The position numbers and the translations under genes are program-made. 64,000 nt of DNA from Bradyrhizobium ontarionense (lineage in GTDB: Bacteria; Pseudomonadota; Alphaproteobacteria; Rhizobiales; Xanthobacteraceae): contig NZ_CP088156.1 of the NCBI RefSeq assembly GCF_021088345.1, positions 7,617,001 to 7,681,000 on the forward strand, read 5' to 3'. Positions 17,659 through 26,397 of the stretch are shown piece by piece. How positions within the stretch are numbered: the stretch's first letter is position 1; each line of letters starts with the position of its first letter. The notes beneath the pieces were generated by a model. That model had not been told where the DNA came from. It saw nothing but the letters and a program-made list of their open reading frames with translations, and made no database searches.

Positions 17659-18207
17659 ATGAGGATTTCTACCGATGCTGTAATCGACGAAATAGGGCAA
17701 GCCTTTCCCGCAAGCCGGCAAAGTCGATTCCTCCCATTGGTCAATAGTGCCCAAGGCGATGAACCACTGCGGGTCATAGCAGCATTCGACGATAAGGATG
17801 ACTGGACAAAGCTCGCGCCTGAATGGCTGGACATGGTACCAAGCGGGCTTGGATCAGCTTTGAGCTTTCTGTCCGATCAAGCCATTTGCTTCTACATCCC
17901 AGCTTACATTGTTGCGGATATGACGACCTCTTTGCAGATGGTCGATCCAACTTTCACGCTCACTTGCGGCTTTGACCGAAGATCACACAATAAGCGGATC
18001 AGGCCACAAAGCGAGGAGACTTGGACCGAATATTGTCGCAACCGTTGGAGCCGGCTAACTCACGCGCAGGCTGTCGCGATAGTTCATTATCTTGAATGGC
18101 GCGTACTGCGAGATCGGCGAGACCTCGTCTATATCGTCGATAGCAGCATCGTCGAGGCGCTGGGAACATATTGGTATGATCGAGCGGCGACGTCTCAAGA
18201 GCGCTGA
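17659..18207 (+). CDS. Unknown protein, possibly DUF6714-like
   Basis: 182 residues, acidic to neutral, with no signal or membrane helix. The central part reads LAPEWLDMVPSGLGSALSFL followed by AICFYIPAYIVADM, which resembles small uncharacterised families in which a Trp-rich N-terminal half precedes a helical segment (DUF6714 is my best guess). Codon use is less GC-biased than in neighbours. It lies beside the IS1182-type element in an AT-richer patch, so recent acquisition is likely. I do not recognise a function. Confidence 0.6.
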   Translation: MRISTDAVIDEIGQAFPASRQSRFLPLVNSAQGDEPLRVIAAFDDKDDWTKLAPEWLDMVPSGLGSALSFLSDQAICFYIPAYIVADMTTSLQMVDPTFTLTCGFDRRSHNKRIRPQSEETWTEYCRNRWSRLTHAQAVAIVHYLEWRVLRDRRDLVYIVDSSIVEALGTYWYDRAATSQER

Positions 18208-18313
18208 ATTCTTCTGCTACGCCAAAAGCGGCCTTCCGACGGTCCGACGGCTCACTTCCGGTTGAGCCCCAGCAGCCGACATCACCCGGGGGGCGACCGG
18301 AAGGTCCGAGATG

Positions 18314-19827
18314 GGCCGATTCCGTTGAAAAAGTCGGCAGTAGTTTCGTCGTGAGCGCGCGCTGTTCCGAGGGCCCGTTGGCTTGGTGGGGTTCACGCGG
18401 GCGTCGGTGCGGGCATCGGGATCAGCTTTGCCATCTTACGAAGATTCTGAGCGGCTGCAGCGAGGATGAACTCGTCGCGTGCGCCGTTCGGCCCTCTTAG
18501 TCGCAGTCGATCGAGCTTGAGAATGCGCTTGAGATGCGCGAACAGCATCTCGATCTTCTTCCGGAGCCGGCGTGAAGTGCGGCCTTCCCATGAGCTTGCG
18601 ATCTCGCGTGCCATGTCGCGAGCGCCCTCGTAGATCGAGCGTGGCACTTTCCGGGCCGGCGTGTTGGGGCAACACCTGCTTCTTAGAGAGCATGCTTGAC
18701 AATCGTGTTTGCTCGCACGGTAGAGGACCGTCGTATCGTTGTTCACCGGCGTCCCTGTAGTGGTGAGGGTTTTGCCAGCGGGGCAGCGATAGACGTCCCC
18801 GGCATGGTCATAGGTGAAATGCTCGCGCGAGAAGGTCCCGTCAGTGCGGGCCGACTTGTCGAAGACGGTCACGTGCGGCTCGATCCCGTGCTCGTAGACC
18901 AGCCACCCAAGCATCTCAGCTGAGCCATAGGCGCTGTCGCCGAGAAGCCGGCTTGGATAAAGATCGAACCTTTCGAGTGAACGCTCAATCATGCGCTTGG
19001 CCGCCAAAACTTCTGCCTGACGGATCGCCGTGGTCGCCTCGACATCGACGATGATCGCGTTCTCGACGTCGACCAGATAGTTCGTCGAGTAGGCGAAGAA
19101 GGCTTGGCCGCCGTGCGCTCCCGTCCAGCGCGCCGCCGGGTCGGAGGGCGACACAAATTTGGGCGTGACCTCCGTCGCGGCACCGAACGCGGCATCGTCA
19201 AGAACCGCAAGATACTCGTCGATCGCTCGGCCCGCGGCCTCCGGCGGAAGCCCCTTATCGCCTTCGATTCCCTTCTGCCGATTGGCATCCGCCTTGATCA
19301 GGCTCGCGTCGACTGCGAACCCTTCGCCGCCGACCAGCCGCTCCCGGATGCAGCGGCGCAAGACAGTCTCGAACACGCGACGGAAGAGATCGCTCTCACG
19401 GAAGCGGCCGTGCCTGTTCTTCGAGAACGTCGAGTGATCGGGGACAGCTCCATCCAGACCCAGCCGGCAGAACCAGCGGTATGCCAGATTAAGGTGGACT
19501 TCATCACAGAGGCGCCGTTCCGATCGTATGCCGAAGCAATAGCCGATCAGGAGCATCCTGATCATCAGCTCCGGATCGATCGAGGGCCGCCCGATGTTGT
19601 TGTAGAACGGTGCTATCTCCCGTCGCAGGTCCTCGAAGTCGACGAACCTGTCGATCGACCGCAGGAGGTGGTCGACTGGGATGTGCCTTTCCAGCGAGAA
19701 CTCATAGAACAACGCAGCCTGTTCGACTTGCCGATGCCCCATCATGACCTTCAGTCCTACCAACTAGACAGACTGAATCACCGATATCCCTGCGTCGCAA
19801 CTGCCAACTTTTTCAACGGAATCGGCC
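18314..19827 (-). mobile_element. IS1182-type insertion sequence, complete
   Basis: The element is bounded by 27-base terminal inverted repeats, 18314-18340 and 19801-19827, which match with a single difference (outer bases GGCCGATTCCGTTGAAAAAG). Total length is 1514 bases, normal for the IS1182 family, and it carries one transposase gene. I could find no convincing target duplication: the four flanking bases are GATG on the left and ACGA on the right. The lack may mean old insertion, rearrangement, or slightly different true ends. Confidence 0.88.
18393..19763 (-). CDS. IS1182-family transposase
   Basis: Up to 456 residues; the true start is probably at Met6 or Met7 (MMGHRQVEQAALFYEF). The N-terminal DUF772-type segment (RPSIDPELMIRMLLIGYCFG) and the DDE part (FAVDASLIKADANRQKG, then LLGDSAYGSAEMLGWL) are intact. 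A Cys-rich insert (CQACSLRSRCCPN) and the C-terminal EMLFAHLKRILKLDRLRLRG Glu motif follow, so all three catalytic acidic residues seem present. It is transcribed opposite to its flanking genes. No frameshift is seen, so the copy is potentially active. Confidence 0.92.
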   Translation of the reverse strand: MVGLKVMMGHRQVEQAALFYEFSLERHIPVDHLLRSIDRFVDFEDLRREIAPFYNNIGRPSIDPELMIRMLLIGYCFGIRSERRLCDEVHLNLAYRWFCRLGLDGAVPDHSTFSKNRHGRFRESDLFRRVFETVLRRCIRERLVGGEGFAVDASLIKADANRQKGIEGDKGLPPEAAGRAIDEYLAVLDDAAFGAATEVTPKFVSPSDPAARWTGAHGGQAFFAYSTNYLVDVENAIIVDVEATTAIRQAEVLAAKRMIERSLERFDLYPSRLLGDSAYGSAEMLGWLVYEHGIEPHVTVFDKSARTDGTFSREHFTYDHAGDVYRCPAGKTLTTTGTPVNNDTTVLYRASKHDCQACSLRSRCCPNTPARKVPRSIYEGARDMAREIASSWEGRTSRRLRKKIEMLFAHLKRILKLDRLRLRGPNGARDEFILAAAAQNLRKMAKLIPMPAPTPA

Positions 19828-19903
19828 ACGAAGGGACATCCTGAAACGAACGGCGGCCTCCAACTCGAAATGGTTGACATTAGCCAACATAGTTTTTTGG
19901 CCT

Positions 19904-19917
19904 TTGATCGAAATCAA
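19904..19917 (+). promoter_or_regulatory. Perfect FNR/FixK box
   Basis: The sequence TTGATCGAAATCAA is a perfect dyad TTGAT-N4-ATCAA, the consensus operator of FNR and FixK-type proteins. It is located 78 bases before the ATG of the Crp/Fnr-family gene at 19996 and 77 bases beyond the right end of the IS element. Position fits activation of that gene by an oxygen-responsive FixK, or autoregulation. Binding itself is inference. Confidence 0.75.
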
Positions 19918-19995
19918 CACAATTGGGCTGGAACGGATCAAAGAGCCAAGGAGTGCCAAAAGTGCTTATTCTATTTGGCACGAAAGGCCGCCGCC

Positions 19996-20676
19996 ATGAA
20001 GTTCGAAGAGAAGCCGCCGTTCGACCCTACAATCTTTCTATCGAAAGTAGATGGCGGACGAACCAAAGCTAACTATCAAGAGCACGAAATCATCTATGCT
20101 CAGGGCGATCCTGCTGATTCTGTTTTCTACATTCAGGAAGGTAAGGTGAAGAGTACGGTGCTCTCCACGCAAGGGAAGGAAGCCGTGATCGCGCTTCAAG
20201 GAACCGGCGACTTCTTCGGCGAAGGATGCCTGACTGGACAATCGCTGCGTCTGTCCACTGCCATAGCCATGACCAAGTGCGTGCTCGTAAGAATCACAAA
20301 GACAGACATCACCCGCGTGATCCACGAAGAACCAGCGTTTGCCGAGCTGTTTATCGCCCACCTTTTGGCTCGGAACGTCCGAGTGGAGGAGGATTTGGTT
20401 GATCAATTGTTCAATTCCAGCGAAAAGCGCTTGGCACGAATCCTTCTGCTTCTGGCAAAATTTGGCCAAGGGGAGCAGGCGCAGCCCGTCATCGCGAATA
20501 TCAGCCAAGAGACACTCGCGGAAATGATTGGCACGACGCGATCTCGCGTCAGTTTCTTCATGAATAAATTCCGAAAATTGGGTCTTATCAATTACAATGG
20601 TCAAATTGAGGTCCACCCTTCTCTACTGAATCTCGTTCTAGATGAGAAACAGGAAATCCGACCCTCAACCAAGTAG
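19996..20676 (+). CDS. Crp/Fnr-family transcriptional regulator
   Basis: 226 residues. The cyclic-nucleotide-binding-like domain (about 20-135) has YAQGDPADSVFYIQEGKVK and GDFFGEGCL, and the C-terminal winged helix (about 150-210) has ISQETLAEMIGTTRSRVSFF as recognition region. No N-terminal Cys cluster of the FNR type is visible from this start. A longer reading frame from 19870 contains two Cys (CQKC), but it lacks a ribosome site and would include the FixK box, so ATG 19996 (GAAAGG upstream) is preferred. The gene is AT-richer than its surroundings and follows the IS element, but its body looks intact. Targets unknown. Confidence 0.87.
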   Translation: MKFEEKPPFDPTIFLSKVDGGRTKANYQEHEIIYAQGDPADSVFYIQEGKVKSTVLSTQGKEAVIALQGTGDFFGEGCLTGQSLRLSTAIAMTKCVLVRITKTDITRVIHEEPAFAELFIAHLLARNVRVEEDLVDQLFNSSEKRLARILLLLAKFGQGEQAQPVIANISQETLAEMIGTTRSRVSFFMNKFRKLGLINYNGQIEVHPSLLNLVLDEKQEIRPSTK

Positions 20677-20804
20677 CTCTGCTGATCGCATTTGATTTCC
20701 GCTCCGAATGGTGCTCTCGCTGCGGACGGTTGATTCTGCGGCAGGCTGGCGCCTCGAACGCCTCTCACCGAGCCGCACTACGGGACTCGGTGACCCAAAC
20801 GAAA

Positions 20805-20827
20805 GAGGCCGCCAACTCAGCGGCCTC
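20805..20827. terminator. Hairpin between convergent genes
   Basis: GAGGCCGC and GCGGCCTC form an eight-base perfect stem with a seven-base loop. It overlaps the stop of the minus-strand zinc-ribbon gene and follows the plus-strand Crp/Fnr gene by 128 bases, so it can terminate both. No long T run is present. Confidence 0.55.
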
Positions 20828-21035
20828 ACGTTGGTGAGCGTAATTCGCCTCTGAGCCATCCCGCGTTTCTCTTGCATTTCATTGGATCGACTTCGGCTAC
20901 CCGCTGATGAACATGATCGCACGCAGGACACCCAAATGTCTGGATCTCAAAGCCAGATGAGGCGCCGGCGGTAGTTCGCGCGAGCATAGCTGTCTTCCGG
21001 CAGCGAGGGCATTTTGTCGGTCGATAGGTGAACAT
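20826..21035 (-). CDS. Small zinc-ribbon protein
   Basis: 69 residues with two CPxC pairs: KCPRCRK near the N terminus and GCPACDH about 25 residues later, a four-Cys zinc-ribbon. Similar short proteins with a variable spacer are frequent in Bradyrhizobium and are annotated as hypothetical. The C-terminal DPMKCKRNAGWLRGEL is unusual and may run into sequence not belonging to the ancestral protein. No good ribosome site is seen, so the start is uncertain. It is convergent with the Crp/Fnr gene. Function unknown. Confidence 0.55.
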   Translation of the reverse strand: MFTYRPTKCPRCRKTAMLARTTAGASSGFEIQTFGCPACDHVHQRVAEVDPMKCKRNAGWLRGELRSPT

Positions 21036-21662
21036 GATGCACGCCTTTACTAGGCGGGAGCACTACAGAACTCTCAGTCACCGATCGATGCCGTCATGGG
21101 GGCGGTGATGCCGCGACTGTGGAACCTTCGTCGTTCCCGTGCTGTTTCATTTTGCTCATTATCGAAAACTTAACGAATCAGGAAGCTCCCAGATTCAACC
21201 CAGGACACCGGGACGGCAAATACGGACACCACCCTCCTGCCCATGAGTGGGTCGAGAACAACTCCTGAATCTGGGCATTGCGCTCACTCCGAAGTCCATA
21301 GTGGGTCAAAAGCGGCCTATCGGTCCCTGAACTGCTTACTCGGTCGAGGTCCGGAAGCCGACATTGCGCGCGCAGATCATAAGCCGCCGCGCCGATGAGG
21401 TTGGCATCTCGACTGCGGCGCCCCAAGATAGCTGCCGACTTGTTGCAATGCGCGAGCTGGTGGAGTCGGGCGAAGCAGGCTGCGCGCTCCACCAGTCTGA
21501 TTTTCGGCTGACAGCACTGCAACGCAGTCTGCCCGTGCGACCGATCAAAATCTCTGTGCTGAGGTACTAGGCCCCTCACCCGGCGCTACGCGCCGACCTC
21601 TCCCGACGGGTGAGGTGAAACGAGACCGCGGCTGGCGCTCGGGTCGATCAAGTGCATCAGAT
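21036..21662. other. Gene-poor interval with decayed-looking frames and a REP-like palindrome
   Basis: No confident gene lies here. A minus-strand open frame (21178-21579) has an unusual composition and no recognisable domain, so I read it as non-coding or decayed sequence. A palindrome at 21574-21615 has CCTCACCCG and CGGGTGAGG arms enclosing GGCGC-TAC-GCGCC, a common alphaproteobacterial intergenic fold. Confidence 0.6.
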
Positions 21663-23027
21663 CTAGACCGGCTTGCCATGGCCGTGGAACAGCCGGCCCT
21701 TCTCGGTGATCAGCACGATGACCAGCGCGCTGGCGGTACAGGCCAGGAAGCCGGTTGCGAACGGCAGCGGCGTGCCGTCAAACGCCTGACCCACCGCCGC
21801 GCCGGCGGCCATGCCGAGCAGGGTCGTGATCGACCCGTACAGTGAGGACGCCGTGCCGGCATTGGCGCGCTGCGGCTCCATCGCCAGTGCCGTGAAGTTC
21901 GCGAACATCAGTCCGAACGAGAACATCATCCCGGCCGACAGGGTCATGAACAGCCACAGCGGCAGCATGTCGAGCCGCGCCGCGGTGAAGCTGACGAGCG
22001 CAATCACGACGCATCCGATCAGCGCGCCATGCGAGATGACGCGCATGCCGAGCCGGCCGACCAGCCGGGCGTTGAGGAACCCGGCCACTGCGATGGTTAC
22101 CGCGATCGCTGCGAACGCCAGCGGGAAATAGTGTCCCAGATGATAGACGCCGGTGAACAGCTGCTGCGACGACAGCACATAGGCGAGCACGGCGCCGAAG
22201 ATGCCGCTGGCGGCCAGCGCGTAGCCAAGTGTCTGGCGGTTGGTCAGCGTGGCGTGGAAGGCGGTGCTGATCGCGGCGACCGAGAACGGCTTGCGCTCGT
22301 TTTCGGGCAGCGTCTCGGGCAGCCGCACCGCGGTCCACAGCAGCGCGACGATGCCATAGATCGTCAGCACGACGAAGATGCCGCGCCATTGCGTCAGCAG
22401 CATCACGGCCTGGCCGAATGCGGGCGCGATCACGGGAATGGCGATGAACACCATCATCGCGAGCGAGACCACGCTCGCCATGCGGCGGCCGGCATAGCAG
22501 TCGCGCACGATCGAGGTCGCGATCACGCGCGTCGCGGCGGTGCCGAGCCCTTCCAGCGCGCGCGCCAGCAGCAGCAGCTCGAACGACGGCGCGGCGATCG
22601 CAAGCAGGCTGGCGACCGCATACACCACCATGCCGCCGATCAGGACCCGGCGGCGGCCGAAGCTGTCCGACAACGGGCCGATCGCGAACTGGCCGAGGCC
22701 GAAGCCGATGACGAAGGCCGACAGCACCGTCTGCAGCCGGTTGGCGACGTCGATATGGAACGAGGCGCCGATGTTCGGCAGCGCCGGCAGCATCATGTCC
22801 ATCGCCAGCGGATTCAGCGCCATGATGGCCGCGATCACGATGACGAATTCCGTGAAGCCCATCGGCCGGTGGCGGACGATCTCGATGGTGTCGGCACTGG
22901 TATCAGCCAAGGCGGGGCCTTCCGTGAGGTCTGTAACGCGGGGAGAATGATGCTGACGATAAGTATCGGACTTGCTGCGCCGCACAAGGGGCGTTTCGGA
23001 ATGGCTGGTCACCGGCGAAGAGCCCAC
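21663..23027 (-). CDS. Bcr/CflA-type MFS multidrug exporter
   Basis: Up to 454 residues with 12 predicted helices. The segment MALNPLAMDMMLPALPNIG after helix 1 and GPLSDSFGRRRVLIGG (loop 2-3 motif) are characteristic of the DHA1 Bcr/CflA drug-export family. The first 55 residues before MGFTEFVIVIAAI are not conserved in the family. The true start may therefore be the internal Met56, but no clear ribosome site decides this. The gene is divergent from the YqfO-like gene, which starts 98 bases away. Function in drug or sulfonamide efflux is family knowledge only. Confidence 0.85.
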   Translation of the reverse strand: MGSSPVTSHSETPLVRRSKSDTYRQHHSPRVTDLTEGPALADTSADTIEIVRHRPMGFTEFVIVIAAIMALNPLAMDMMLPALPNIGASFHIDVANRLQTVLSAFVIGFGLGQFAIGPLSDSFGRRRVLIGGMVVYAVASLLAIAAPSFELLLLARALEGLGTAATRVIATSIVRDCYAGRRMASVVSLAMMVFIAIPVIAPAFGQAVMLLTQWRGIFVVLTIYGIVALLWTAVRLPETLPENERKPFSVAAISTAFHATLTNRQTLGYALAASGIFGAVLAYVLSSQQLFTGVYHLGHYFPLAFAAIAVTIAVAGFLNARLVGRLGMRVISHGALIGCVVIALVSFTAARLDMLPLWLFMTLSAGMMFSFGLMFANFTALAMEPQRANAGTASSLYGSITTLLGMAAGAAVGQAFDGTPLPFATGFLACTASALVIVLITEKGRLFHGHGKPV

Positions 23028-23124
23028 CGCTGGCGCAATTGTGACTGCGCGTGGCCTGGTGAAAATTGCGCCGCTCCGGCCGCGATGGTAACGCCCGTGT
23101 GATCGATTGGCGGATCAGCAGCGG

Positions 23125-23445
23125 ATGAAGACCTACAAGATCGTCGTCTATGTCCCCGCAGCGGATGGTGAGGCCGTGCGCCACGCGATGGGCGAGGCCG
23201 GCGCCGGGCGTATCGGCAAGTACGGTGACTGCTCGTTTACCGTAACAGGCATGGGCCGGTTTCGCCCGCTCGCCGGGGCCAATCCCACGATCGGCGCGGT
23301 CGGCCGGCTCGAGACCGTCGAGGAGGAGCGCATCGAGACCGTCTGCGCCGGGGATAGGCTCGAGGCCGTGATCAAGGCGATCCGCGCCGCGCATCCTTAT
23401 GAGGAGCCGGCGATCGACGTCTATCCGATCGAGGTGGTTGATTAG
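23125..23445 (+). CDS. YqfO/NIF3-type domain protein
   Basis: 106 residues corresponding to the small ferredoxin-fold domain found inserted in YqfO-type NIF3 proteins and also as stand-alone proteins. The C-terminal motif HPYEEPAIDVYPIE is diagnostic. ATG 23125 was chosen over the TTG at 23107, since MKTYKIVVYVP is the normal N terminus. The molecular role is unknown. The stop is followed after one base by the ATG of the CAP-domain gene, so the two are an operon. Confidence 0.85.
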   Translation: MKTYKIVVYVPAADGEAVRHAMGEAGAGRIGKYGDCSFTVTGMGRFRPLAGANPTIGAVGRLETVEEERIETVCAGDRLEAVIKAIRAAHPYEEPAIDVYPIEVVD

Positions 23446-23446
23446 C

Positions 23447-24076
23447 ATGCGGGAGCTTCGTTTCACGTCGCGCGGCGTTCGCGCGGTCTTGGTCGCAGCG
23501 CTGCTGGCGCTGTCGGCCCATGCGGCATTTGCCGAGGACACCGCGCCGGCCGACCAGATCTCGGCGTTCCGGCTCAAGAATGGCGAGGGCCGCGTGACGC
23601 GCGACACTACGCTCGATCGCATCGCGGCGGAGCAGGCGCGCGCGATGGCCGAGAAGGACGATCTCAGCCACGAGGTGCTCGGACCGTTCACGCGCCGCGT
23701 CGCGCCCTCCCAGGCCGGCCGCGCCGCCGAGAACATTGCCTATGGCTATGACAATTTCGACAAGACGCTCGGGCAGTGGATCAACTCGCCGGGCCATCGC
23801 AAGAACCTGCTGCTGCACCAGGCGACCAAGGTCGGCATCGCCAGCGCCAGGACCGCCAGCGGCAAGCGCGTCTATTGGGCGATGGTGATTGCGGGCGACT
23901 ACGAGACGGACAAGCCCAAAGGCAAGAGCAAGGGCAAGGCCGTGGTCGCGCAGACTGCATCCAAAGCGGGGAGCAAGAGCGAGGCCAAGCCGGCGACGCG
24001 CTGGGGCGCCAAGCCACCGGCATCCTCGTCCAAGGACTGCCATCTCAGCATCAAGGTGATCGGCCTCTGCATCTGA
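23447..24076 (+). CDS. Secreted CAP/SCP-domain protein
   Basis: 209 residues with a signal peptide (about 1-28, ending AFAED). The CAP domain covers about 30-150: FRLKNGEGRVTRDTTLDRIA, SHEVLGPFTRRV, AAENIAYGYDNF and WINSPGHRKNLL, the last being the conserved CAP signature. A Lys/Ala-rich tail ends with two Cys (CHLSIKVIGLCI) that may form a disulfide. Bacterial CAP proteins are exported and of poorly known activity. It starts one base after the YqfO-like gene and its stop converges on a Crp-family regulator. Confidence 0.87.
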   Translation: MRELRFTSRGVRAVLVAALLALSAHAAFAEDTAPADQISAFRLKNGEGRVTRDTTLDRIAAEQARAMAEKDDLSHEVLGPFTRRVAPSQAGRAAENIAYGYDNFDKTLGQWINSPGHRKNLLLHQATKVGIASARTASGKRVYWAMVIAGDYETDKPKGKSKGKAVVAQTASKAGSKSEAKPATRWGAKPPASSSKDCHLSIKVIGLCI

Positions 24077-24093
24077 GAGCCGCACGTCGCGTC

Positions 24094-24843
24094 TCAGCGC
24101 GGCTGCTTTTTCAGGTGCAGATAGCAGGGATCGAATTCGCCGATCGCGCGGAGCCGCGGCCAGTTGTGAACCATCAGCGTGCCGCTGCGGAAATCGACGG
24201 CGCGACTGGCACGCAGCTCGACCAGTGTACGGTTGATGGTTGCGATCGCCATGCCCAGGGCCTCGCCGAGCTGGATCAGGCTGACCGGCAGTTGCAACTG
24301 GTCGTCCCGTACGAGGCCAAGTGAGCGCGCGCGGTAGAACAGCTCGCAGAACAGATGCGCCATGCGCGCCGGCTTGCCGCGCGCGCTGTTGTTGGTGATT
24401 GCCTCACGGAAGATCGCCGCGTCGATCAGGGTCTCGCGCCAGATCGCGAAGCCGAGCGCCGGGCGCCGGCTCATCGCCCGGATCAGCTCCTTGTGCGACA
24501 CGCTGGCCACGGTGGCCGGTCCGATCGCGCAGACCGAATGATCCATGCGGTCGAGGAACAGCGCCTGGGCATCCGGCCAGTCGCCCGGCATGTGGAACGA
24601 GAGATATTGCCGTGCGCCGCTCGGCAGCAGGTGATAGCGCGCCACCCACCCGGACAGCACCACGGCGGATTTGTCCGGCTCGTCGCCCTGGCGGATCAGG
24701 TCCTCATGATCGGATAGCTCGCGCGGTGCGAGGCCGAGCGTCCTGATCTCGGCGAGGTCGTCGCTCGCGAGCCGCGAATGTTCCTTGAGCTTGGTGATGA
24801 CGGTCCGGTTCGCCTCCATCGCAATCGTATCCGTCGTCCTCAT
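24094..24843 (-). CDS. Crp/Fnr-family regulator with C-terminal HTH
   Basis: 249 residues starting MRTTDTIAMEANRTV. A cNMP-like domain spans about 30-145 (LIRQGDEPDKSAVVLSGWVA, later SFHMPGDWPD), followed by a helix-turn-helix (LGEALGMAIATINRTLVELR). The frame remains open almost 300 bases upstream, but the added sequence is Arg/Pro-rich and not family-like, so ATG 24843 is used; Met at 24819 is the alternative. Such proteins in Bradyrhizobium often respond to stress or oxygen, but no ligand residues allow a prediction. A short divergent plus-strand frame begins 57 bases away. Confidence 0.83.
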   Translation of the reverse strand: MRTTDTIAMEANRTVITKLKEHSRLASDDLAEIRTLGLAPRELSDHEDLIRQGDEPDKSAVVLSGWVARYHLLPSGARQYLSFHMPGDWPDAQALFLDRMDHSVCAIGPATVASVSHKELIRAMSRRPALGFAIWRETLIDAAIFREAITNNSARGKPARMAHLFCELFYRARSLGLVRDDQLQLPVSLIQLGEALGMAIATINRTLVELRASRAVDFRSGTLMVHNWPRLRAIGEFDPCYLHLKKQPR

Positions 24844-24899
24844 GCGTATCAAATGAGACGACGCGGCCGGCAGTTCCGAACTACAATTGGACGCTGGAG

Positions 24900-25169
24900 A
24901 TGCGGGTGGTTGCCGGGCGCCGCTTCGGGAGAACAGTCGTGCCCCACATTGCGTTCCTCGATCTGGTCCGGCGATTGTTCGTCGGTGCTGATACCGCTGG
25001 CGGGCGCCGCGAGGTTCCGGCTGCCGGCCGCTCCGGCCCGCCCGTGCATCCGATGTCGGATCGGGAGCTGTCGCGCGCGATCCGCGAGCTCCGGACCCAT
25101 CGATCGTCCGAGACGGCGCCGGACGGGCTCGCACGGCGTCCGCCGCATGGCGGGCGCAACCCCTCGTGA
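24900..25169 (+). CDS. Possible small hypothetical protein
   Basis: An 89-codon frame with CTGGAG six bases upstream of the ATG, between two minus-strand regulators. It begins MRVVAGRRFGRTVVPHIAFL and contains MSDRELSRAIRELRTH, a plausible short helix. No family is recognised. The C-terminal part is Arg/Pro-rich, as false frames in GC-rich DNA often are. I give it less than even odds. Confidence 0.35.
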   Translation: MRVVAGRRFGRTVVPHIAFLDLVRRLFVGADTAGGRREVPAAGRSGPPVHPMSDRELSRAIRELRTHRSSETAPDGLARRPPHGGRNPS

Positions 25170-25799
25170 CTAGACCGATCGCGCCGGTGCGGCGTCAGGC
25201 TCCAGCAGGAACAGCACCAGCCGCACCAGCTCGTCCTCGAGCTCGCGTGCCTCGACCAGCCGCGACTCGCGCATCACGGCGGCCCGGATCGGGCCGAGTG
25301 CTGATCGGATCAGGATGAAGCGGCGCGCCGGCGGCATTGCCTCGCCATCGAGGCCAACCGCGGCGATCAGGCCCTCGGTCATCCGTTCGACCACGTCGTG
25401 CAGCGCCTTCTGCAATTCGGCGTCGTTGCCGAACAGCACGAGCAAATAGCGCCGCACACGGTGGCGGCCGGCGAAGGGCGCAAAGCCCTGGCGCACCGCG
25501 GCGCGCACGATCGCCTCGCGGCCGCGCCCGCGATGCGCTTCCAAGGCCTCCGCGAACTGCGCCTCCTGGCGGGCGAATTCGCGCAGCGCCAACGCGCGCA
25601 GCAGCGAGGTCTTGTCCTTGAAGTAGCTGTAGAGCGTGCCGATCGAGAAGCCTGAGCGCTCGGCGATGGCGTTGGTGCTGAGGCCCTTGCCGCCGCCGCT
25701 CTGCAGAAGTTGAGCAGTCGCCTCGAAGATCACGTCCAGCGTCTGGCGCGTGCGCCTCTGCACCGGGTTTTTGCGAAGAATCTCAGGAGCTTCCTGCAT
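25170..25799 (-). CDS. TetR-family transcriptional regulator
   Basis: 209 residues starting MQEAPEILRKNPVQRRTRQT. The N-terminal HTH reads LSTNAIAERSGFSIGTLYSYF followed by KDKTSLLRAL, the standard TetR DNA-binding part. The ligand domain (about 70-200) is helical. A longer start at 25841 is possible but the extra residues are unlike the family. It lies between a Crp-family gene and a small secreted-protein gene that is divergent from it. Its targets are unknown; nearest candidates are the divergent genes. Confidence 0.87.
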   Translation of the reverse strand: MQEAPEILRKNPVQRRTRQTLDVIFEATAQLLQSGGGKGLSTNAIAERSGFSIGTLYSYFKDKTSLLRALALREFARQEAQFAEALEAHRGRGREAIVRAAVRQGFAPFAGRHRVRRYLLVLFGNDAELQKALHDVVERMTEGLIAAVGLDGEAMPPARRFILIRSALGPIRAAVMRESRLVEARELEDELVRLVLFLLEPDAAPARSV

Positions 25800-25959
25800 C
25801 GATCGGCTCTCGGTTCGCAGTTCTGGAAATCGAGTAGGCATTCCCGGAATCCCGGGCTAATTCATAGCCCGCAGCGGGAAGCCGGTGATTTGTCGACGAG
25901 TTCACGGCTGAACCTGCTTGCACCCGACTGAACCTCATTTGAACGAAGGACTGATTGCC

Positions 25960-26250
25960 ATGCTGCGCGTCGTATTCCCGTTTGTCACATTCATCGCCGT
26001 CTCCCTGTGTCTTCTGTCGCAGAGCGCTCTCGCCGGCAACCGCGCCGCCGCCGAGTCCTGCGCCGCCAAGCTGGCGCCGGTGGCCAGGCAGATCTACGAC
26101 GTGTCGGCGCCTGCGATCGGTCCGGACAGCGTCGTCAAGGACGTGATCGTCGAGCGTGTCAGGCCGCTGGTGATGGCCGGCAAGTTCGATCGCGACACCG
26201 CGCGCACCAATGCCACGCCCGCCGGCGAGTGCCTGGTGCTGCTCAAATAG
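25960..26250 (+). CDS. Small secreted protein of unknown function
   Basis: 96 residues with a signal peptide (MLRVVFPFVTFIAVSLCLL through ALAGN, about 1-26). The mature part contains two Cys and the phrase IYDVSAPAIGPDSVVKDVI, which I know only from hypothetical rhizobial proteins. GAAGGA stands about ten bases upstream of the ATG. A longer frame from 25918 lacks a site. Divergent from the TetR gene, so the two may share control. Confidence 0.72.
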   Translation: MLRVVFPFVTFIAVSLCLLSQSALAGNRAAAESCAAKLAPVARQIYDVSAPAIGPDSVVKDVIVERVRPLVMAGKFDRDTARTNATPAGECLVLLK

Positions 26251-26397
26251 GTCGGCTGACGCGGCGGCCGGTTAAACGCGCGCGGCCGGACATGAGGTCG
26301 CACCCGGGGGTCGTCCGCGCGCTCTGACCGGCTTCCGGCGTTTCCGCTCGTGGAAGGCCGGCTTGGCAAGCCCGTCCGACTCGCGCATCAATAGGTG

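Noticed and set aside
21178..21579. Possible 133-codon gene on the minus strand
   Set aside because: No ribosome site, no family, odd composition rich in Cys and Arg, and it overlaps the REP-like palindrome.
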